A stretch of DNA of 64,000 nucleotides, from NCBI RefSeq assembly GCF_022271405.1, contig NZ_JAJNAL010000016.1, positions 1-64,000 on the forward strand. Reading direction: 5' to 3'. Below the pieces are notes generated by a model, which was not told the DNA's origin, ran no database searches, and worked only from the letters and a program-made list of their open reading frames with translations. A program made the translations under genes and the position numbers. Of this stretch, positions 47,063 through 56,608 are shown piece by piece. This DNA comes from Rhodopseudomonas infernalis. Its GTDB lineage: Bacteria > Pseudomonadota > Alphaproteobacteria > Rhizobiales > Xanthobacteraceae. Each line of letters opens with the position of its first letter. Position 1 is the stretch's first letter.

Positions 47063-48103
47063 ATGATGCTGCTCAGCCGCGACACTCTGCCCAAGACGAT
47101 CCCCGACATTGCCGCGCTCGACGACCTGTTGTGCCGGCCGACCCAGGCGCTGATCGACGATCTCGCCAAGGTCGACGGCGATCTGATGGTGCTCGGCGTT
47201 GCCGGCAAGATGGGGCCGACGCTGGCCGGGCTCGCGAAGGCCGCGTCGCCGAACCGGCGCGTCATCGGCGTCGCGCGGTTCAGCGATCCGGACTCCAAGG
47301 CCGCGCTGGAAGCCCGCGGGGTCGAGACGATCGCCTGTGATCTGCTCGACGAGGCGGAGATCGCCAAGCTGCCGAAGTCGCCCAACGTGGTGTTCATGGC
47401 AGGCCGCAAGTTCGGCGCCGAGGGCGATCTGGCGCTGACCTGGGCGATGAATTCCCATGTCCCGGCGCTGATCGCGCAGGCGTTCCGGCAGTCGCGGATC
47501 GTGGCGTTCTCGACCGGCTGTGTCTATCCGTTCGTGCCGGTGGACAGCGGCGGCTCGACGGAGTCGATGCCGCCGAACCCGCCCGGCGAATACGCCCAGT
47601 CCTGCGTCGGCCGCGAGCGGATGTTCGAGTATTTCTCGGACAAGTACCAGACGCCCGGCCGGCTGTTCCGGCTCAACTACGCCATCGATATGCGCTACGG
47701 CGTGCTCTACGATATCGCCAGCAAGGTCTGGCAGGGCAAGCCGATCGACGTCGGCATCGGTCACGTCAATTTCCTCTGGCAGGGCGATGCCTCGGCGCAG
47801 GCGCTGCGCTGCCTGGCGCATTGCACGACGCCGACCACGCCGATCAATGTCAGCGGTCACGAGACGCTGCTGGTGCGCGATCTCGCCGCCAAGTTCGGCA
47901 AGCTGTTCGGCCGCGATCCGGTGATCGTCGGCGAGGAGCAGCCGACCGCATGGTTGACCGACACCTCGCTGGCCGTGAAGCTGTTCGGCCACGCCGTGGT
48001 CGATACCGATCAGCTGGTGGCCTGGACCGCCGATTGGGTCGCGCGTGAAATGCCGAATATCGGCAAGCCGACCAAATACGAGGTGCGCGATGGCCGTTAC
48101 TGA
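47063..48103 (+). CDS. NAD-dependent epimerase/dehydratase-like protein (catalytic Lys missing)
   Basis: 346 residues from ATG 47063 with AAGGATCC upstream. Rossmann motif GVAGKMG near 43. The Ser region is STGCVYP. At the catalytic YxxxK position the sequence is YAQSC (Y177 to C181), so the Lys is Cys. The rest of the short-chain extended fold, including NYAIDMRYGVLYDIA and INVSGHETLLV, is intact. Either the active site is modified or the protein has another role. Longer frames overlapping the permease are shadows. Confidence 0.82.
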   Translation: MMLLSRDTLPKTIPDIAALDDLLCRPTQALIDDLAKVDGDLMVLGVAGKMGPTLAGLAKAASPNRRVIGVARFSDPDSKAALEARGVETIACDLLDEAEIAKLPKSPNVVFMAGRKFGAEGDLALTWAMNSHVPALIAQAFRQSRIVAFSTGCVYPFVPVDSGGSTESMPPNPPGEYAQSCVGRERMFEYFSDKYQTPGRLFRLNYAIDMRYGVLYDIASKVWQGKPIDVGIGHVNFLWQGDASAQALRCLAHCTTPTTPINVSGHETLLVRDLAAKFGKLFGRDPVIVGEEQPTAWLTDTSLAVKLFGHAVVDTDQLVAWTADWVAREMPNIGKPTKYEVRDGRY

Positions 48104-48914
48104 GGCCGACACCGTCGTCCGGCTCGGCGATAGCGATGCCGCCGCCGGCCTGGTGTTGTCCACCGAAACGCATTGGAACCAGACCGAGGCCGACTGGCGG
48201 TTCTTCGTCCGCCGCGGGCTGACCTTCGGCGTGCGCGAGGACGGCGAGCTCGTGGCGACCGCGGCGCTTCTGCCGCACAATGCGACCGACGCGTGGATCA
48301 GCATGGTGCTGGTGACGCAGCGCTGCCGCCGGCGCGGGCTGGCGACGCGGCTGGTCGACCGCTGCGTCGCCGAGGCGGACAGGCTGAAGCTGACGACATG
48401 GCTCGACGCGACGCCGGCCGGCGCGACGGTGTACGAGCCGCTTGGATTTTCGGGCGTGCTGGAGCTGCGCCGGCTGCGGCTGACTCAACGCCCGCCGCTC
48501 GCGGAAGCCGCAGCGCTCGGCGCGGGCAAGCTGTCCGACATGATCGCACATGATCGCGGAGCGCTGGGCTTCGATCGCACCGCGTTGCTCACCGAACTCA
48601 GCGCACGCGACGGTTCGCGGCTGCTCGAACTGAACGGCGCCATCTCACTGGTCCGGGACGGCCGCGTCGCGCGGCACATCGGGCCGCTGTACGCGCCGGA
48701 CCTGTCGTCCGCGCTGACGCTGATCGATGTCATCGTCGCCAGCGAGACGGGGCCGGTCTTGCTCGATGCCGTCGCCGGATCCTCGGGCTTTGTCGACGCG
48801 CTGCAGCAGCGCGGCTGGGCGGTCGAACGGCCGTTTCTGCGGATGCGCCACGGCGCCGGGACGACGGCGCCCGGCGAACTGCCATTCGCCGTTGCCGGCC
48901 CGGAATACGGTTAG
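48090..48914 (+). CDS. GNAT-family N-acetyltransferase
   Basis: 274 residues from ATG 48090, overlapping the epimerase gene by 14 bp. The acetyl-CoA-binding region is ISMVLVTQRCRRRGLATRLV (about 71-90), followed by DATPAGATVYEPLGF. The C-terminal ~120 residues form a second GNAT-like half without a clear acetyl-CoA loop, as in two-domain members. The acceptor is unknown but probably belongs to the pathway of the imported compound. Confidence 0.85.
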   Translation: MAVTEADTVVRLGDSDAAAGLVLSTETHWNQTEADWRFFVRRGLTFGVREDGELVATAALLPHNATDAWISMVLVTQRCRRRGLATRLVDRCVAEADRLKLTTWLDATPAGATVYEPLGFSGVLELRRLRLTQRPPLAEAAALGAGKLSDMIAHDRGALGFDRTALLTELSARDGSRLLELNGAISLVRDGRVARHIGPLYAPDLSSALTLIDVIVASETGPVLLDAVAGSSGFVDALQQRGWAVERPFLRMRHGAGTTAPGELPFAVAGPEYG

Positions 48915-48923
48915 GACCACGCC

Positions 48924-49979
48924 ATGCACCACAGCGACATGAACTCCGACGTCCGCCGCCTGATCGCGGACGGCACCGTCATTCCGGCGCATCCGCTGGC
49001 GCTCGATGCCGGGCGCAAGCTCGACCGGCGTCATCAGCGCGCACTGACCCGCTACTACATCGACGCCGGCGCCGGTGGCCTCGCGGTCGGCGTCCACACC
49101 ACGCAGTTCGCAATCCGCGAAACCGGACTGTACAGACCGGTGCTGGAATCGGCGGCCGAGACCGCCGCGGCGTGGACGAAGCGTCCGCTCGTCCTGGTCG
49201 CGGGTCTGGCCGGGCCCACGCAGCAGGCCGTGCAGGAGGCGCAGACCGCGCGGGCGATCGGCTACCACGCCGGGCTGCTCAGCCTCGCGGCGATGAAGTC
49301 ATCGTCCGAGGCGGAGATCCTGGACCACTGCCGCGCCGTCGCGCAGGAGATCCCGCTGGTCGGCTTCTATCTGCAGCCGGCGGTCGGCGGTCTGGCGCTC
49401 AGCTCGAACTTTTGGCGCGAGTTCGCGTCGATCGAGAATGTCGTCGCCATCAAGGTCGCGCCGTTCAATCGCTATCGGACGCTCGACGTGCTGCGCGGCG
49501 TCGCCGCCGCAGGCGCGCTCGATCGGGTCGCGCTCTACACCGGCAACGACGACCACATCCTGCTCGACCTGATGCTGCCGTTCGATCTGCGCGACCAGGG
49601 CGTCACCACCCGCGCTTACTTCAAGGGCGGCTTGCTGGGCCACTGGTCGGTGTGGACGCAGGCGGCGATCAAGCAGTTCGAGGCCTGCAAGGCCGCGCGC
49701 GGCAAGGACAGCCTGCCGGCGGATCTGCTCGCGCTCGATGCCCGGGTCACCGATTGCAACAGCGCGTTCTTCGACGTCGCCAACGATTTCCACGGCTGTA
49801 TCGCCGGCTGCCACGAAGTGCTGCGGCGGCAGGGGCTGCTGCAGGGCATCTGGTGCCTCGATCCGAACGAAGGGCTCAGCGAAGGCCAAGCCGCGCAGAT
49901 CGACCGCGTCTGCCGCGAGCATGTCGACCTCAGCGACGACGCTTTCGTGGCCGCCAATCTGGAGCGCTGGCTGGCATGA
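48924..49979 (+). CDS. Dihydrodipicolinate synthase-family aldolase
   Basis: 351 residues. TIM barrel of the DapA/NAL family: the Schiff-base Lys is in VVAIKVAPFNRY, and FYLQP takes the place of the YN-P Tyr motif. The usual GTTGE loop is VHTTQFAIR, so substrate recognition has diverged from DapA. It is longer than DapA (about 300). Stop and next start overlap (ATGA). A lyase step on a keto- or hydroxy-acid is likely. Confidence 0.85.
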   Translation: MHHSDMNSDVRRLIADGTVIPAHPLALDAGRKLDRRHQRALTRYYIDAGAGGLAVGVHTTQFAIRETGLYRPVLESAAETAAAWTKRPLVLVAGLAGPTQQAVQEAQTARAIGYHAGLLSLAAMKSSSEAEILDHCRAVAQEIPLVGFYLQPAVGGLALSSNFWREFASIENVVAIKVAPFNRYRTLDVLRGVAAAGALDRVALYTGNDDHILLDLMLPFDLRDQGVTTRAYFKGGLLGHWSVWTQAAIKQFEACKAARGKDSLPADLLALDARVTDCNSAFFDVANDFHGCIAGCHEVLRRQGLLQGIWCLDPNEGLSEGQAAQIDRVCREHVDLSDDAFVAANLERWLA

Positions 49980-50770
49980 CCGACGCGGCGCCGTTCATCA
50001 GCCTGCGCAATGTCCGCAAGGTGTATCGCAGCGGCGGCAACGAGTTTCTTGCCGTGTCGGACGTCACGATGGACGTGCAGGAAGGTGAACTGGTGGCGCT
50101 GGTCGGCCCGTCCGGCTGCGGCAAGACCACCGTGCTGAAGATCCTCGCCGGCCTGCACGGCGCCGATGGCGGCACAGTCAGCATCGGCAATGCGACGACG
50201 CCGTTCGATCCGGCGCGCGACGTCGGCATGGTGTTCCAGCAGGCGCTGCTGCTGAAATGGCGCAACATCCTGGAGAACGTCTTGCTGCCGGCGGAGATCG
50301 TCGGCCTGCCGATGAAGGCGGCGCGGTCGCGCGCGCGCGATCTGCTGGCGCTGGTCGGCCTTGCCGGCTACGAGGACAAGTATCCGCAGCAGCTCTCCGG
50401 CGGCATGCAGCAGCGCGCCGCGATCGCACGCGCCTTCGTGCATGATCCCAAGCTGATCCTGATGGACGAGCCGTTCGGCGCGCTCGACGCGCTGACGCGA
50501 GAGCAGATGAACCTGGAAATGCTGCGGATCTGGCGCGAGAGCGCCAAGACCATCCTGTTCGTCACCCACAGCATCCAGGAAGCCGTGTTCCTCGGCTCGC
50601 ATTGCGCGGTGCTGACGGCGCGTCCCGCCCGGATGGCCGAGTACTTCCCGATCGACCTGCCGATGCCGCGCGATCTGGCGATCAAGACCGACGATGCGTT
50701 CGGCGCCTATGTGCGGCGGATCTATGCCGGCCTCGGCATGGCCGGGCCGGGCGCCGCGGCGCGGGAATAG
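49976..50770 (+). CDS. ABC transporter ATP-binding protein, NitT/TauT type
   Basis: 264 residues from ATG 49976. Walker A GPSGCGKTT (about 42-50), Q loop FQQALLLKW, signature LSGGMQQRAAIARAF, Walker B LILMDEPFGALD and switch His in FVTHS. Completes the transporter with the permease (46278) and the binding protein (44426). Last gene of the operon, convergent with marR. Confidence 0.93.
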   Translation: MTDAAPFISLRNVRKVYRSGGNEFLAVSDVTMDVQEGELVALVGPSGCGKTTVLKILAGLHGADGGTVSIGNATTPFDPARDVGMVFQQALLLKWRNILENVLLPAEIVGLPMKAARSRARDLLALVGLAGYEDKYPQQLSGGMQQRAAIARAFVHDPKLILMDEPFGALDALTREQMNLEMLRIWRESAKTILFVTHSIQEAVFLGSHCAVLTARPARMAEYFPIDLPMPRDLAIKTDDAFGAYVRRIYAGLGMAGPGAAARE

Positions 50771-50787
50771 CAGGGCTGCGCCGGCGC

Positions 50788-51261
50788 TTACTTCAGCCGC
50801 TCGAGCAGCGCCAGAAATTGCGCCCGTTCGTCTTTCGCCAGCGGCGACAGAGTTTCTTTGGTGACCTCGTGGGCGATCGGGATCGATCGCTCGGTCAGGG
50901 CCTTGCCTTCCGGCGTCAACGATACGACCAGGCGGCGGCCGTCTTCCGGATCGGAGCCGGTCTCGACCAGCCCGCGCTTCACCAGTCGCTCCACCACGCC
51001 CTTGATGGTCGCTGCGTCCATCGCGGTGGCGCGGCCGAGCAGATTTTGCGAGCACGGGCCTTTCTCGAACAGCTTCGCCAGCGCCGCCCATTGGGTCATC
51101 GTCAGATCTTCGCCCATGCGGCTGACGAAAATCGTCGCATGACGCTGCAGCACCTGGCGCAGCGTGAAGCCGACCTGTGCGTCCAGCAGATAGGACGTTG
51201 CGCTTTTGGCCTTGCGGCGCGGCTTGTCCAACACTTTGCTCTTACCCGAACCTGAAGCCAA
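50788..51261 (-). CDS. MarR-family regulator (candidate regulator of nicotinate genes)
   Basis: 157 residues. Winged helix at about 60-125: MTQWAALAKLFEKGPCSQN, DAATIKGVVERLVKRG and the wing SDPEDGRRLVV. It ends the operon that starts with 6-hydroxynicotinate reductase (6 bp after livF). Nicotinate clusters in Pseudomonas and Bordetella are controlled by MarR proteins (NicR, BpsR), so this protein is the natural candidate. It probably binds the region between 59595 and 59900. Confidence 0.85.
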   Translation of the reverse strand: MASGSGKSKVLDKPRRKAKSATSYLLDAQVGFTLRQVLQRHATIFVSRMGEDLTMTQWAALAKLFEKGPCSQNLLGRATAMDAATIKGVVERLVKRGLVETGSDPEDGRRLVVSLTPEGKALTERSIPIAHEVTKETLSPLAKDERAQFLALLERLK

Positions 51262-51267
51262 TTTGCG

Positions 51268-51972
51268 TCACACCGCCAAATAAGCGTCGCGAATTTCCGG
51301 ATGCGCCTCGAGTTCGTCGATGGTGCCGGAAAAACGAATCCGCCCCTTCTCGATGATATAGGCGCGGTCGCAGATCAGCTTGGCGAAATGCAGATTCTGC
51401 TCCGAGATGATGATGCCCAGCCCCTCGCGCTTCATCGCCAAAATGGCGTCGGCCATCTGCTCGACGATCTTCGGCGCGAGCCCTTCGGACGGCTCGTCGA
51501 GCAGCACCAGCGACGGGTTGCCCATCAGCGTGCGGCCGATGCTGAGCATCTGCTGCTCGCCGCCGCTCATGTCGCCGCCGAGCCGCTTGCGCATCTCGCC
51601 GAGATTGGGAAACAGCTTGTAGATCCGCTCAGGCGTCCATTCGGCGACGCCGGGGCGTGGCTTCTGCTTGCCGACCTCGAAGTTCTCCTCGACCGTCAGC
51701 TCGGTGAAGATGCGCCGGTCTTCCGGCACGTAGCCGAGGCCGCGGCGCACGATTTCGTAGGACGGCAGCCGCGAGATGTCCTCGCCTTCGAACGTCACCT
51801 TGCCGCTGCGCCGCTGCACCAGCCCGACCACCGAGCGGAAGCTGGTGCTTTTGCCGGCGCCGTTGCGGCCCAGCATCGCAACGACTTCACCTTCGCCGAC
51901 CGCGAAGCCGACGTCGAACAGGATATGCGCCGGGCCGTAGTGACTGTTGAGGTCGGAGACTTCGAGCTTCAT
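51268..51972 (-). CDS. livF: Liv-type ABC transporter ATP-binding protein (LivF) of nicotinate cluster
   Basis: 234 residues. Walker A GRNGAGKST, signature MSGGEQQMLSIGRTL and Walker B LVLLDEPSEGL. Overlaps livG by 4 bp. Confidence 0.93.
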   Translation of the reverse strand: MKLEVSDLNSHYGPAHILFDVGFAVGEGEVVAMLGRNGAGKSTSFRSVVGLVQRRSGKVTFEGEDISRLPSYEIVRRGLGYVPEDRRIFTELTVEENFEVGKQKPRPGVAEWTPERIYKLFPNLGEMRKRLGGDMSGGEQQMLSIGRTLMGNPSLVLLDEPSEGLAPKIVEQMADAILAMKREGLGIIISEQNLHFAKLICDRAYIIEKGRIRFSGTIDELEAHPEIRDAYLAV

Positions 51973-52751
51973 GACAGCGCCTCCGCGCGGTGCTTGGCAT
52001 CGTAGAGCAGGCCGTCGCCGAGATAGATCGCCTGCACCTGCCGGTCCTGGCGGACCTGCTGCGGAGTGCCGCGCGCGATCAGCTGTCCGCGGTTCAGCAC
52101 CATCACCTCGTCGGCGTGTTCAAACACCACGTCCATGTCGTGCTCGGTGAACAGCACGCCGATGTTCTTGGCCCGCGCAATGCCGGCGGTGAGCCGCATC
52201 AGCTCGACGCGCTCCTTCGGCGCCATGCCGGCGGTCGGCTCGTCCATCAGCAGCAGCCGCGGCTGGTTGGCGAGCGCGATCGCCAGTTCGAGCCGCTTGA
52301 GGTCGCCATAAGCCAGCTCGCCGCACGGCCGCTCGACCTGTTCGCTCATGCCGACCAGCGCCAGCAATTCATCGGCCTCGGCCCGGTGCCGCGCGCCGGC
52401 GTAGCCGATCATGGACCACAGCCGGTGATGAAACGACAGCAGCGCCACCTGCACGTTCTCGCGCACCGTCATCGACGCGAAGGTCGCGGTGATCTGGAAG
52501 GTACGGCCGACGCCGCGTCGCCACACCGTGCGCGGCGGCAGCCCGACCACTTCCTCACCCGCAAGCCTGATCGAGCCGGCATCGGGAGGGATCTGGCCAT
52601 TGAGCATGTTGAAGCACGTGCTCTTGCCTGCGCCGTTCGGGCCGATCAGCGCCAGGATCTCGCCGGCGTTGACAGTAAAACTGACGTCGCGCACCGCGTG
52701 GACGCCCGCATAGGACTTCACCAGCCCTTTGACATCGAGCAGCACGGTCAT
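51969..52751 (-). CDS. livG: Liv-type ABC transporter ATP-binding protein (LivG) of nicotinate cluster
   Basis: 260 residues from ATG 52751. Walker A GPNGAGKST, VGRTFQITATFASMTV, signature-like LAYGDLKRLELAIAL (degenerate, as in many LivG) and Walker B LLLMDEPTAGM. Longer frames to 54167 are the fused permease in another phase. Overlaps livHM by 4 bp. Confidence 0.93.
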   Translation of the reverse strand: MTVLLDVKGLVKSYAGVHAVRDVSFTVNAGEILALIGPNGAGKSTCFNMLNGQIPPDAGSIRLAGEEVVGLPPRTVWRRGVGRTFQITATFASMTVRENVQVALLSFHHRLWSMIGYAGARHRAEADELLALVGMSEQVERPCGELAYGDLKRLELAIALANQPRLLLMDEPTAGMAPKERVELMRLTAGIARAKNIGVLFTEHDMDVVFEHADEVMVLNRGQLIARGTPQQVRQDRQVQAIYLGDGLLYDAKHRAEALS

Positions 52752-54640
52752 TCCGCAGCCTCCATCTTGGCGACGGCCAGCGCATCGGGCTTGCCGTTCT
52801 TCGGCCTCGGCCCGCGGTGGCGCCAATCGTCGATGAAGCCGACGATGCCCTTCGGCGCAGCGACGACGAGCAGCACGATGATCGCGCCGAGCACCAGCTT
52901 GGACCAGTCGGTCTGGCTCATCAGCCAGATCGCCAGCGCCTTGTAGACGATGGCGCCGATCACCGCGCCCGACACCGTCTCGATGCCGCCGAGTAGCACC
53001 ATCACCAGGCCGTCGACCGAGATGGGGATGGCCAGCGATTCCGGAAACACCGAGCCCTTGAGGAAAGCGAACAGCGCGCCGGCGACGCCCGCGAAGGTGC
53101 CGGCGACGATCAGCGCGACCCACTGCGTGGACTTGCGGTCGATGCCGATCGCGTCGGCACGCAGCGTGTTGTCGCGCGTGGCGCGCAGGCCGAAGCCGTA
53201 AGGCGAGAACACCAGCATGCGCAGCAGCGCAACGCCGACGACCGCGACGCCGAGCGTCAGCCAGAAGAAGCCTTGCGGGCTCGACGCCCAGGCCGACGGC
53301 CAGATGCCGAGGATGCCGTTGTCGCCGCCGGTGACTTCGACCCACTGGAACGCCACCGACCAGATGATCTGCGCGAACGCCAGCGTCAGCATCGCGAAGT
53401 ACACGCCCGACAGCCGCACGCAGAACCAGCCGGCCACGACCGCGCCGAGCAGCCCGAACACCGGCCCGACCAACAATGCCAGCTCCATCGGTGCGCCGAG
53501 GAATTTCACCGCGAACGCCGCACCATAAGCGCCGAGGCCGAAATAGGCGGCGTGGCCGAACGAGGCGAGACCGCCGACCGTCATCATGAAATGCAGGCTG
53601 GCGGCGAACAGCACGAACACCAGGATCTCGGCGCCGACGCTGAGCAGATAGTTGCCGGCGAACAGCGGCAGCAGCGCCGCGATCACGATCACCGCCGCGA
53701 CGCCGGCGCGCTCCAGCATCGACATCGGCTTCCACGGCCGGAACGAGATGCCGGTGCTGGAGCGGACGCCGCGCTCCGCCTTGCCGAGCAACCCATAGGG
53801 CCGCACTACGAGCACCACCGCCATCACCAGGAACACCGCGATCAGCGAGATTTTCGGCAGCACCAAAATGCCGAGCGCGTTGAGCTCGGACACCAGCACC
53901 GCCGCGATGAACGCGCCGGTGACCGAGCCGAGCCCGCCGATCACCACCACGACGAACACCTCGACGATGATCGACAGGTCCATGTAGTGCGTCACCGTGG
54001 TGCGCGGGATCTGCAGCGCGCCGCCGAGTGCGGCGAGGAACACGCCGAGCGCGAACACGCTGGTAAACAGCCATTTCTGATTGACGCCGAGGCAGGCGAC
54101 CATGTCGCGGTCCTGCGTCGCGGCGCGCACCAGCACGCCCCAGCGGGTGCGGTGGAATAGCAGCCACAAAGCGCCGAGCACCGCCGGGCCGAGCAAGATC
54201 AGCAGCAGATCGTAGGTCGGCACCAGCCGGCCGAACAGGCTGAAGGCGCCGGTGAAGCCGGGGGCGCGCGGGCCCATCAGATCGTCGGCGCCCCAGATCA
54301 GCACCACGAGATCCTGCACCATCAGCGTCACGCCGAAGGTGGCGAGCAGCTGGAATAGCTCCGGCGCCTGATAGATCCGGCGCAGCAGCACCATCTCCAT
54401 CAGCGCGCCGAGCACCGCGACGATCAGGCTCGCCACCAGCAGGCCGCCCCAGAACCCGAGTGGGCCGCTGAAGCGGTCGGTCAGGGTGAACGCCATATAG
54501 GCGCCCAGCATGTAGAACGCGCCGTGCGCGAAGTTCACGATACGGGTGACGCCGAAGATGATCGACAGCCCCGACGCCACCAGGAACAGCGACGCCGCGC
54601 TGGCGAGACCACTGAGAGCCTGGACCAAGATCAGTTCCAC
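52748..54640 (-). CDS. Fused LivH-LivM permease
   Basis: 630 residues, the sum of two permeases. Residues 1 to about 290 are LivH-like (SGLSIIFGVTRIVNFAHGAF), about 305 to 600 are LivM-like (GLASFGHAAYFGLGAYGAAF), with a basic Pro/Lys-containing linker around 300 and a charged C-terminal tail. The other Liv cluster in this window keeps livH and livM as separate genes, so the fusion is specific to this system. Translation is coupled to livG. Confidence 0.9.
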   Translation of the reverse strand: MELILVQALSGLASAASLFLVASGLSIIFGVTRIVNFAHGAFYMLGAYMAFTLTDRFSGPLGFWGGLLVASLIVAVLGALMEMVLLRRIYQAPELFQLLATFGVTLMVQDLVVLIWGADDLMGPRAPGFTGAFSLFGRLVPTYDLLLILLGPAVLGALWLLFHRTRWGVLVRAATQDRDMVACLGVNQKWLFTSVFALGVFLAALGGALQIPRTTVTHYMDLSIIVEVFVVVVIGGLGSVTGAFIAAVLVSELNALGILVLPKISLIAVFLVMAVVLVVRPYGLLGKAERGVRSSTGISFRPWKPMSMLERAGVAAVIVIAALLPLFAGNYLLSVGAEILVFVLFAASLHFMMTVGGLASFGHAAYFGLGAYGAAFAVKFLGAPMELALLVGPVFGLLGAVVAGWFCVRLSGVYFAMLTLAFAQIIWSVAFQWVEVTGGDNGILGIWPSAWASSPQGFFWLTLGVAVVGVALLRMLVFSPYGFGLRATRDNTLRADAIGIDRKSTQWVALIVAGTFAGVAGALFAFLKGSVFPESLAIPISVDGLVMVLLGGIETVSGAVIGAIVYKALAIWLMSQTDWSKLVLGAIIVLLVVAAPKGIVGFIDDWRHRGPRPKNGKPDALAVAKMEAAE

Positions 54641-54732
54641 GGCGGCGCCTTTCGTTCGGGTTGGGGTCGTCGGAGCTTTGGGAAGAAGCCGCCGCTGAGA
54701 TCAGCGGCGGCGATGGTCGAAAGAAAGTCGGC

Positions 54733-55929
54733 TCAGTTCGCCGGACGAAGCTTGGCGGCTTCGGCCTCGGGCGGCAGATAGTCCGCGCCCTTCTTGAACT
54801 TGATGTCGGTCATGATGCCTTTGCCGTCCTTCTGGGTGGTCTTGCCGACGAAGGCGCCCATCGTCGACTGATGATCACCGGCGCGGTACACGACAGGACC
54901 GAACGGGGTGTCGACCTTGAGGTTCTTCATTGCCTTCATCAGGCTCTCGGTCGACGTATCGTCGGCGGCGGTCAGCACCGCGGCGATGCTTTTGACGGTC
55001 GAATAGCCGACCACCGAGCCGAGCCGCGGATAGTCCTTGTTCGCCGCCTGATAGGCATCGAGGAAGGCTTTGTGCTCCGGGGTGTCGATCGCGTACCAGG
55101 GATAGCCGGTGACGATCCAGCCTTCCGGCGTCTCGGTCTTCAGCGGATCGAGATATTCCGGCTCGCCCGTGAGGTAGGACACCACGACGCGGTCTTTGAA
55201 CACGCCGCGGGTATTGCCCTCACGCACCAGCTTCACCAGGTCGCCGGCGAAGGTGGCGTTGAGGATCGCGTCGGGCTTGGCAGCGTCGATCGCCTGCAGC
55301 ACCGGGCCGGCGTCGATCTTGTTCAGCGGCGGCCACTGCTCGGCGACGAATTCGACGTCGGGCCGCTTCTTGCTGAGGATTTCCTTGAAGGCGGCGACGA
55401 AGGACTGGCCGAATTCATAGTTCGGCGCGATCGTCGCCCACTTCTTGGCCGGCAGCTTGGCGGCTTCCTCCGCCAGCATCGAGGCCTGCATGTAGTTCGA
55501 GGTGCGCAGCCGGTAGGTGTAGTCGTTGCCCTTCGACCAGACGATCGCGTCGGTCAGCGGCTCGGCGGCGATGTACAGCACCTTCTTCTGCTTGGCAAAA
55601 TCCGACAGCGCCAGGCCGATATTGGAGAGGAAGCCGCCGGCGATCATCACTACGCCGTCGCGCGACACGAGTTCGTTGGCGGCGGTCAGCGCGTCGCCCG
55701 GCTTGCCGCCGTCGTCCTTGGTGATGACGACCAGCTTCTTGCCCTTGATGCCGCCGGCATCGTTGATCTGCTTGAGCGCCAGCTCCATGCCCTTGCGATA
55801 CGGCTCGGTGAAGCCGGGCAAAGCGGAGTAGGAGTTGATCTCGCCCACCTTGATTTCGCCCTGCTGGGCGTGCGCCGCTCCGGACGCCAACAACAATGCG
55901 GCCAGTGCCAGTCGTGCTACCTGCTTCAT
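54733..55929 (-). CDS. livK: Liv-type substrate-binding protein of nicotinate cluster
   Basis: 398 residues. Signal peptide (KQVARLALAALLLASGAAHA), then IKVGEINSYSALPGFTEPYR and the two-lobe periplasmic type I fold. It lies between the permease and the AA_synth genes in the operon led by 6-hydroxynicotinate reductase, so nicotinate or a hydroxylated pyridine carboxylate is the likely ligand (inference; many Liv-type proteins bind aromatic acids). Confidence 0.88.
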   Translation of the reverse strand: MKQVARLALAALLLASGAAHAQQGEIKVGEINSYSALPGFTEPYRKGMELALKQINDAGGIKGKKLVVITKDDGGKPGDALTAANELVSRDGVVMIAGGFLSNIGLALSDFAKQKKVLYIAAEPLTDAIVWSKGNDYTYRLRTSNYMQASMLAEEAAKLPAKKWATIAPNYEFGQSFVAAFKEILSKKRPDVEFVAEQWPPLNKIDAGPVLQAIDAAKPDAILNATFAGDLVKLVREGNTRGVFKDRVVVSYLTGEPEYLDPLKTETPEGWIVTGYPWYAIDTPEHKAFLDAYQAANKDYPRLGSVVGYSTVKSIAAVLTAADDTSTESLMKAMKNLKVDTPFGPVVYRAGDHQSTMGAFVGKTTQKDGKGIMTDIKFKKGADYLPPEAEAAKLRPAN

Positions 55930-56023
55930 ACGCTCTTGCCCTCTTGTGAAAGAAACTCAGCCAGTTTTCTTCTCCAACGTCTTCGAGCGAGCCGATTGTC
56001 AGTTCGTTCGAAAACGCCGTCTT

Positions 56024-56608
56024 TCAGCGTAGCCCATCCTCACCCTTGATTTCGGCGGTGGTCAAACCGCCGACCCGTGGCAGCGGGCGGCCGGAATCGG
56101 TCACCGCCACCGCCACCACGATTTCGCCCGCGCGCGGCGCATCGCCGACGCTCACCTGCATGCCGTCGAAATGGCTGCGCACGAAGGCGGCGTCCTTGTG
56201 GCCGAGCGGAATGTCGAGTTCGGCGCCGAGGCCGCCGCGACGTTTCGACGACGGGATCAGCGCCGCGCCCTTGCCCAGCACCTTGCGCACCGGCGCGCCC
56301 ATCTTGGGATGCAGCAGCGCGGCGGCGTGTTCGAGTTCGCCGTTCTCACCGACCAGCGCGGCCTTGCCGTAGCTCTCGGCCTTGCTGCCCTCGATGCCGA
56401 GCGCCGCCACGGCCTTCTCGGTCAGCAGCCCGCCGAGCTCCTCGCCGATCGCGATCAGCTCGGACAGATCCTCGACATAGCGACCGGCGAACGGATTTTC
56501 GATCACCGCGATCGCCGCGGCGCGGCGGGTGGCCGGGGCGACCGGCCGGCCCATCTCGGTCAGCGTTTCTTCGACGACGACAACGATCTTGCGGATTTTT
56601 GCGCTCAT
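56024..56608 (-). CDS. AA_synth (PF06684) family protein, copy B
   Basis: 194 residues. Shares with copy A at 56605-57189 the block AVIENPFAGRY (about 35), the YGKAALVGENGELEHAAAL stretch and the C-terminal AEIKGEDGLR. The family is called amino acid synthesis protein on structural grounds only; its reaction is unproven. Position between the reductase and the transporter makes a ring-opening or deamination role in nicotinate breakdown possible. Overlaps copy A by 4 bp. Confidence 0.85.
   Translation of the reverse strand: MSAKIRKIVVVVEETLTEMGRPVAPATRRAAAIAVIENPFAGRYVEDLSELIAIGEELGGLLTEKAVAALGIEGSKAESYGKAALVGENGELEHAAALLHPKMGAPVRKVLGKGAALIPSSKRRGGLGAELDIPLGHKDAAFVRSHFDGMQVSVGDAPRAGEIVVAVAVTDSGRPLPRVGGLTTAEIKGEDGLR

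Noticed and set aside
51969-54167. 732-codon frame spanning livG and the permease
   Set aside because: Only the livG end is in the right phase; the rest is a shadow of the fused permease.
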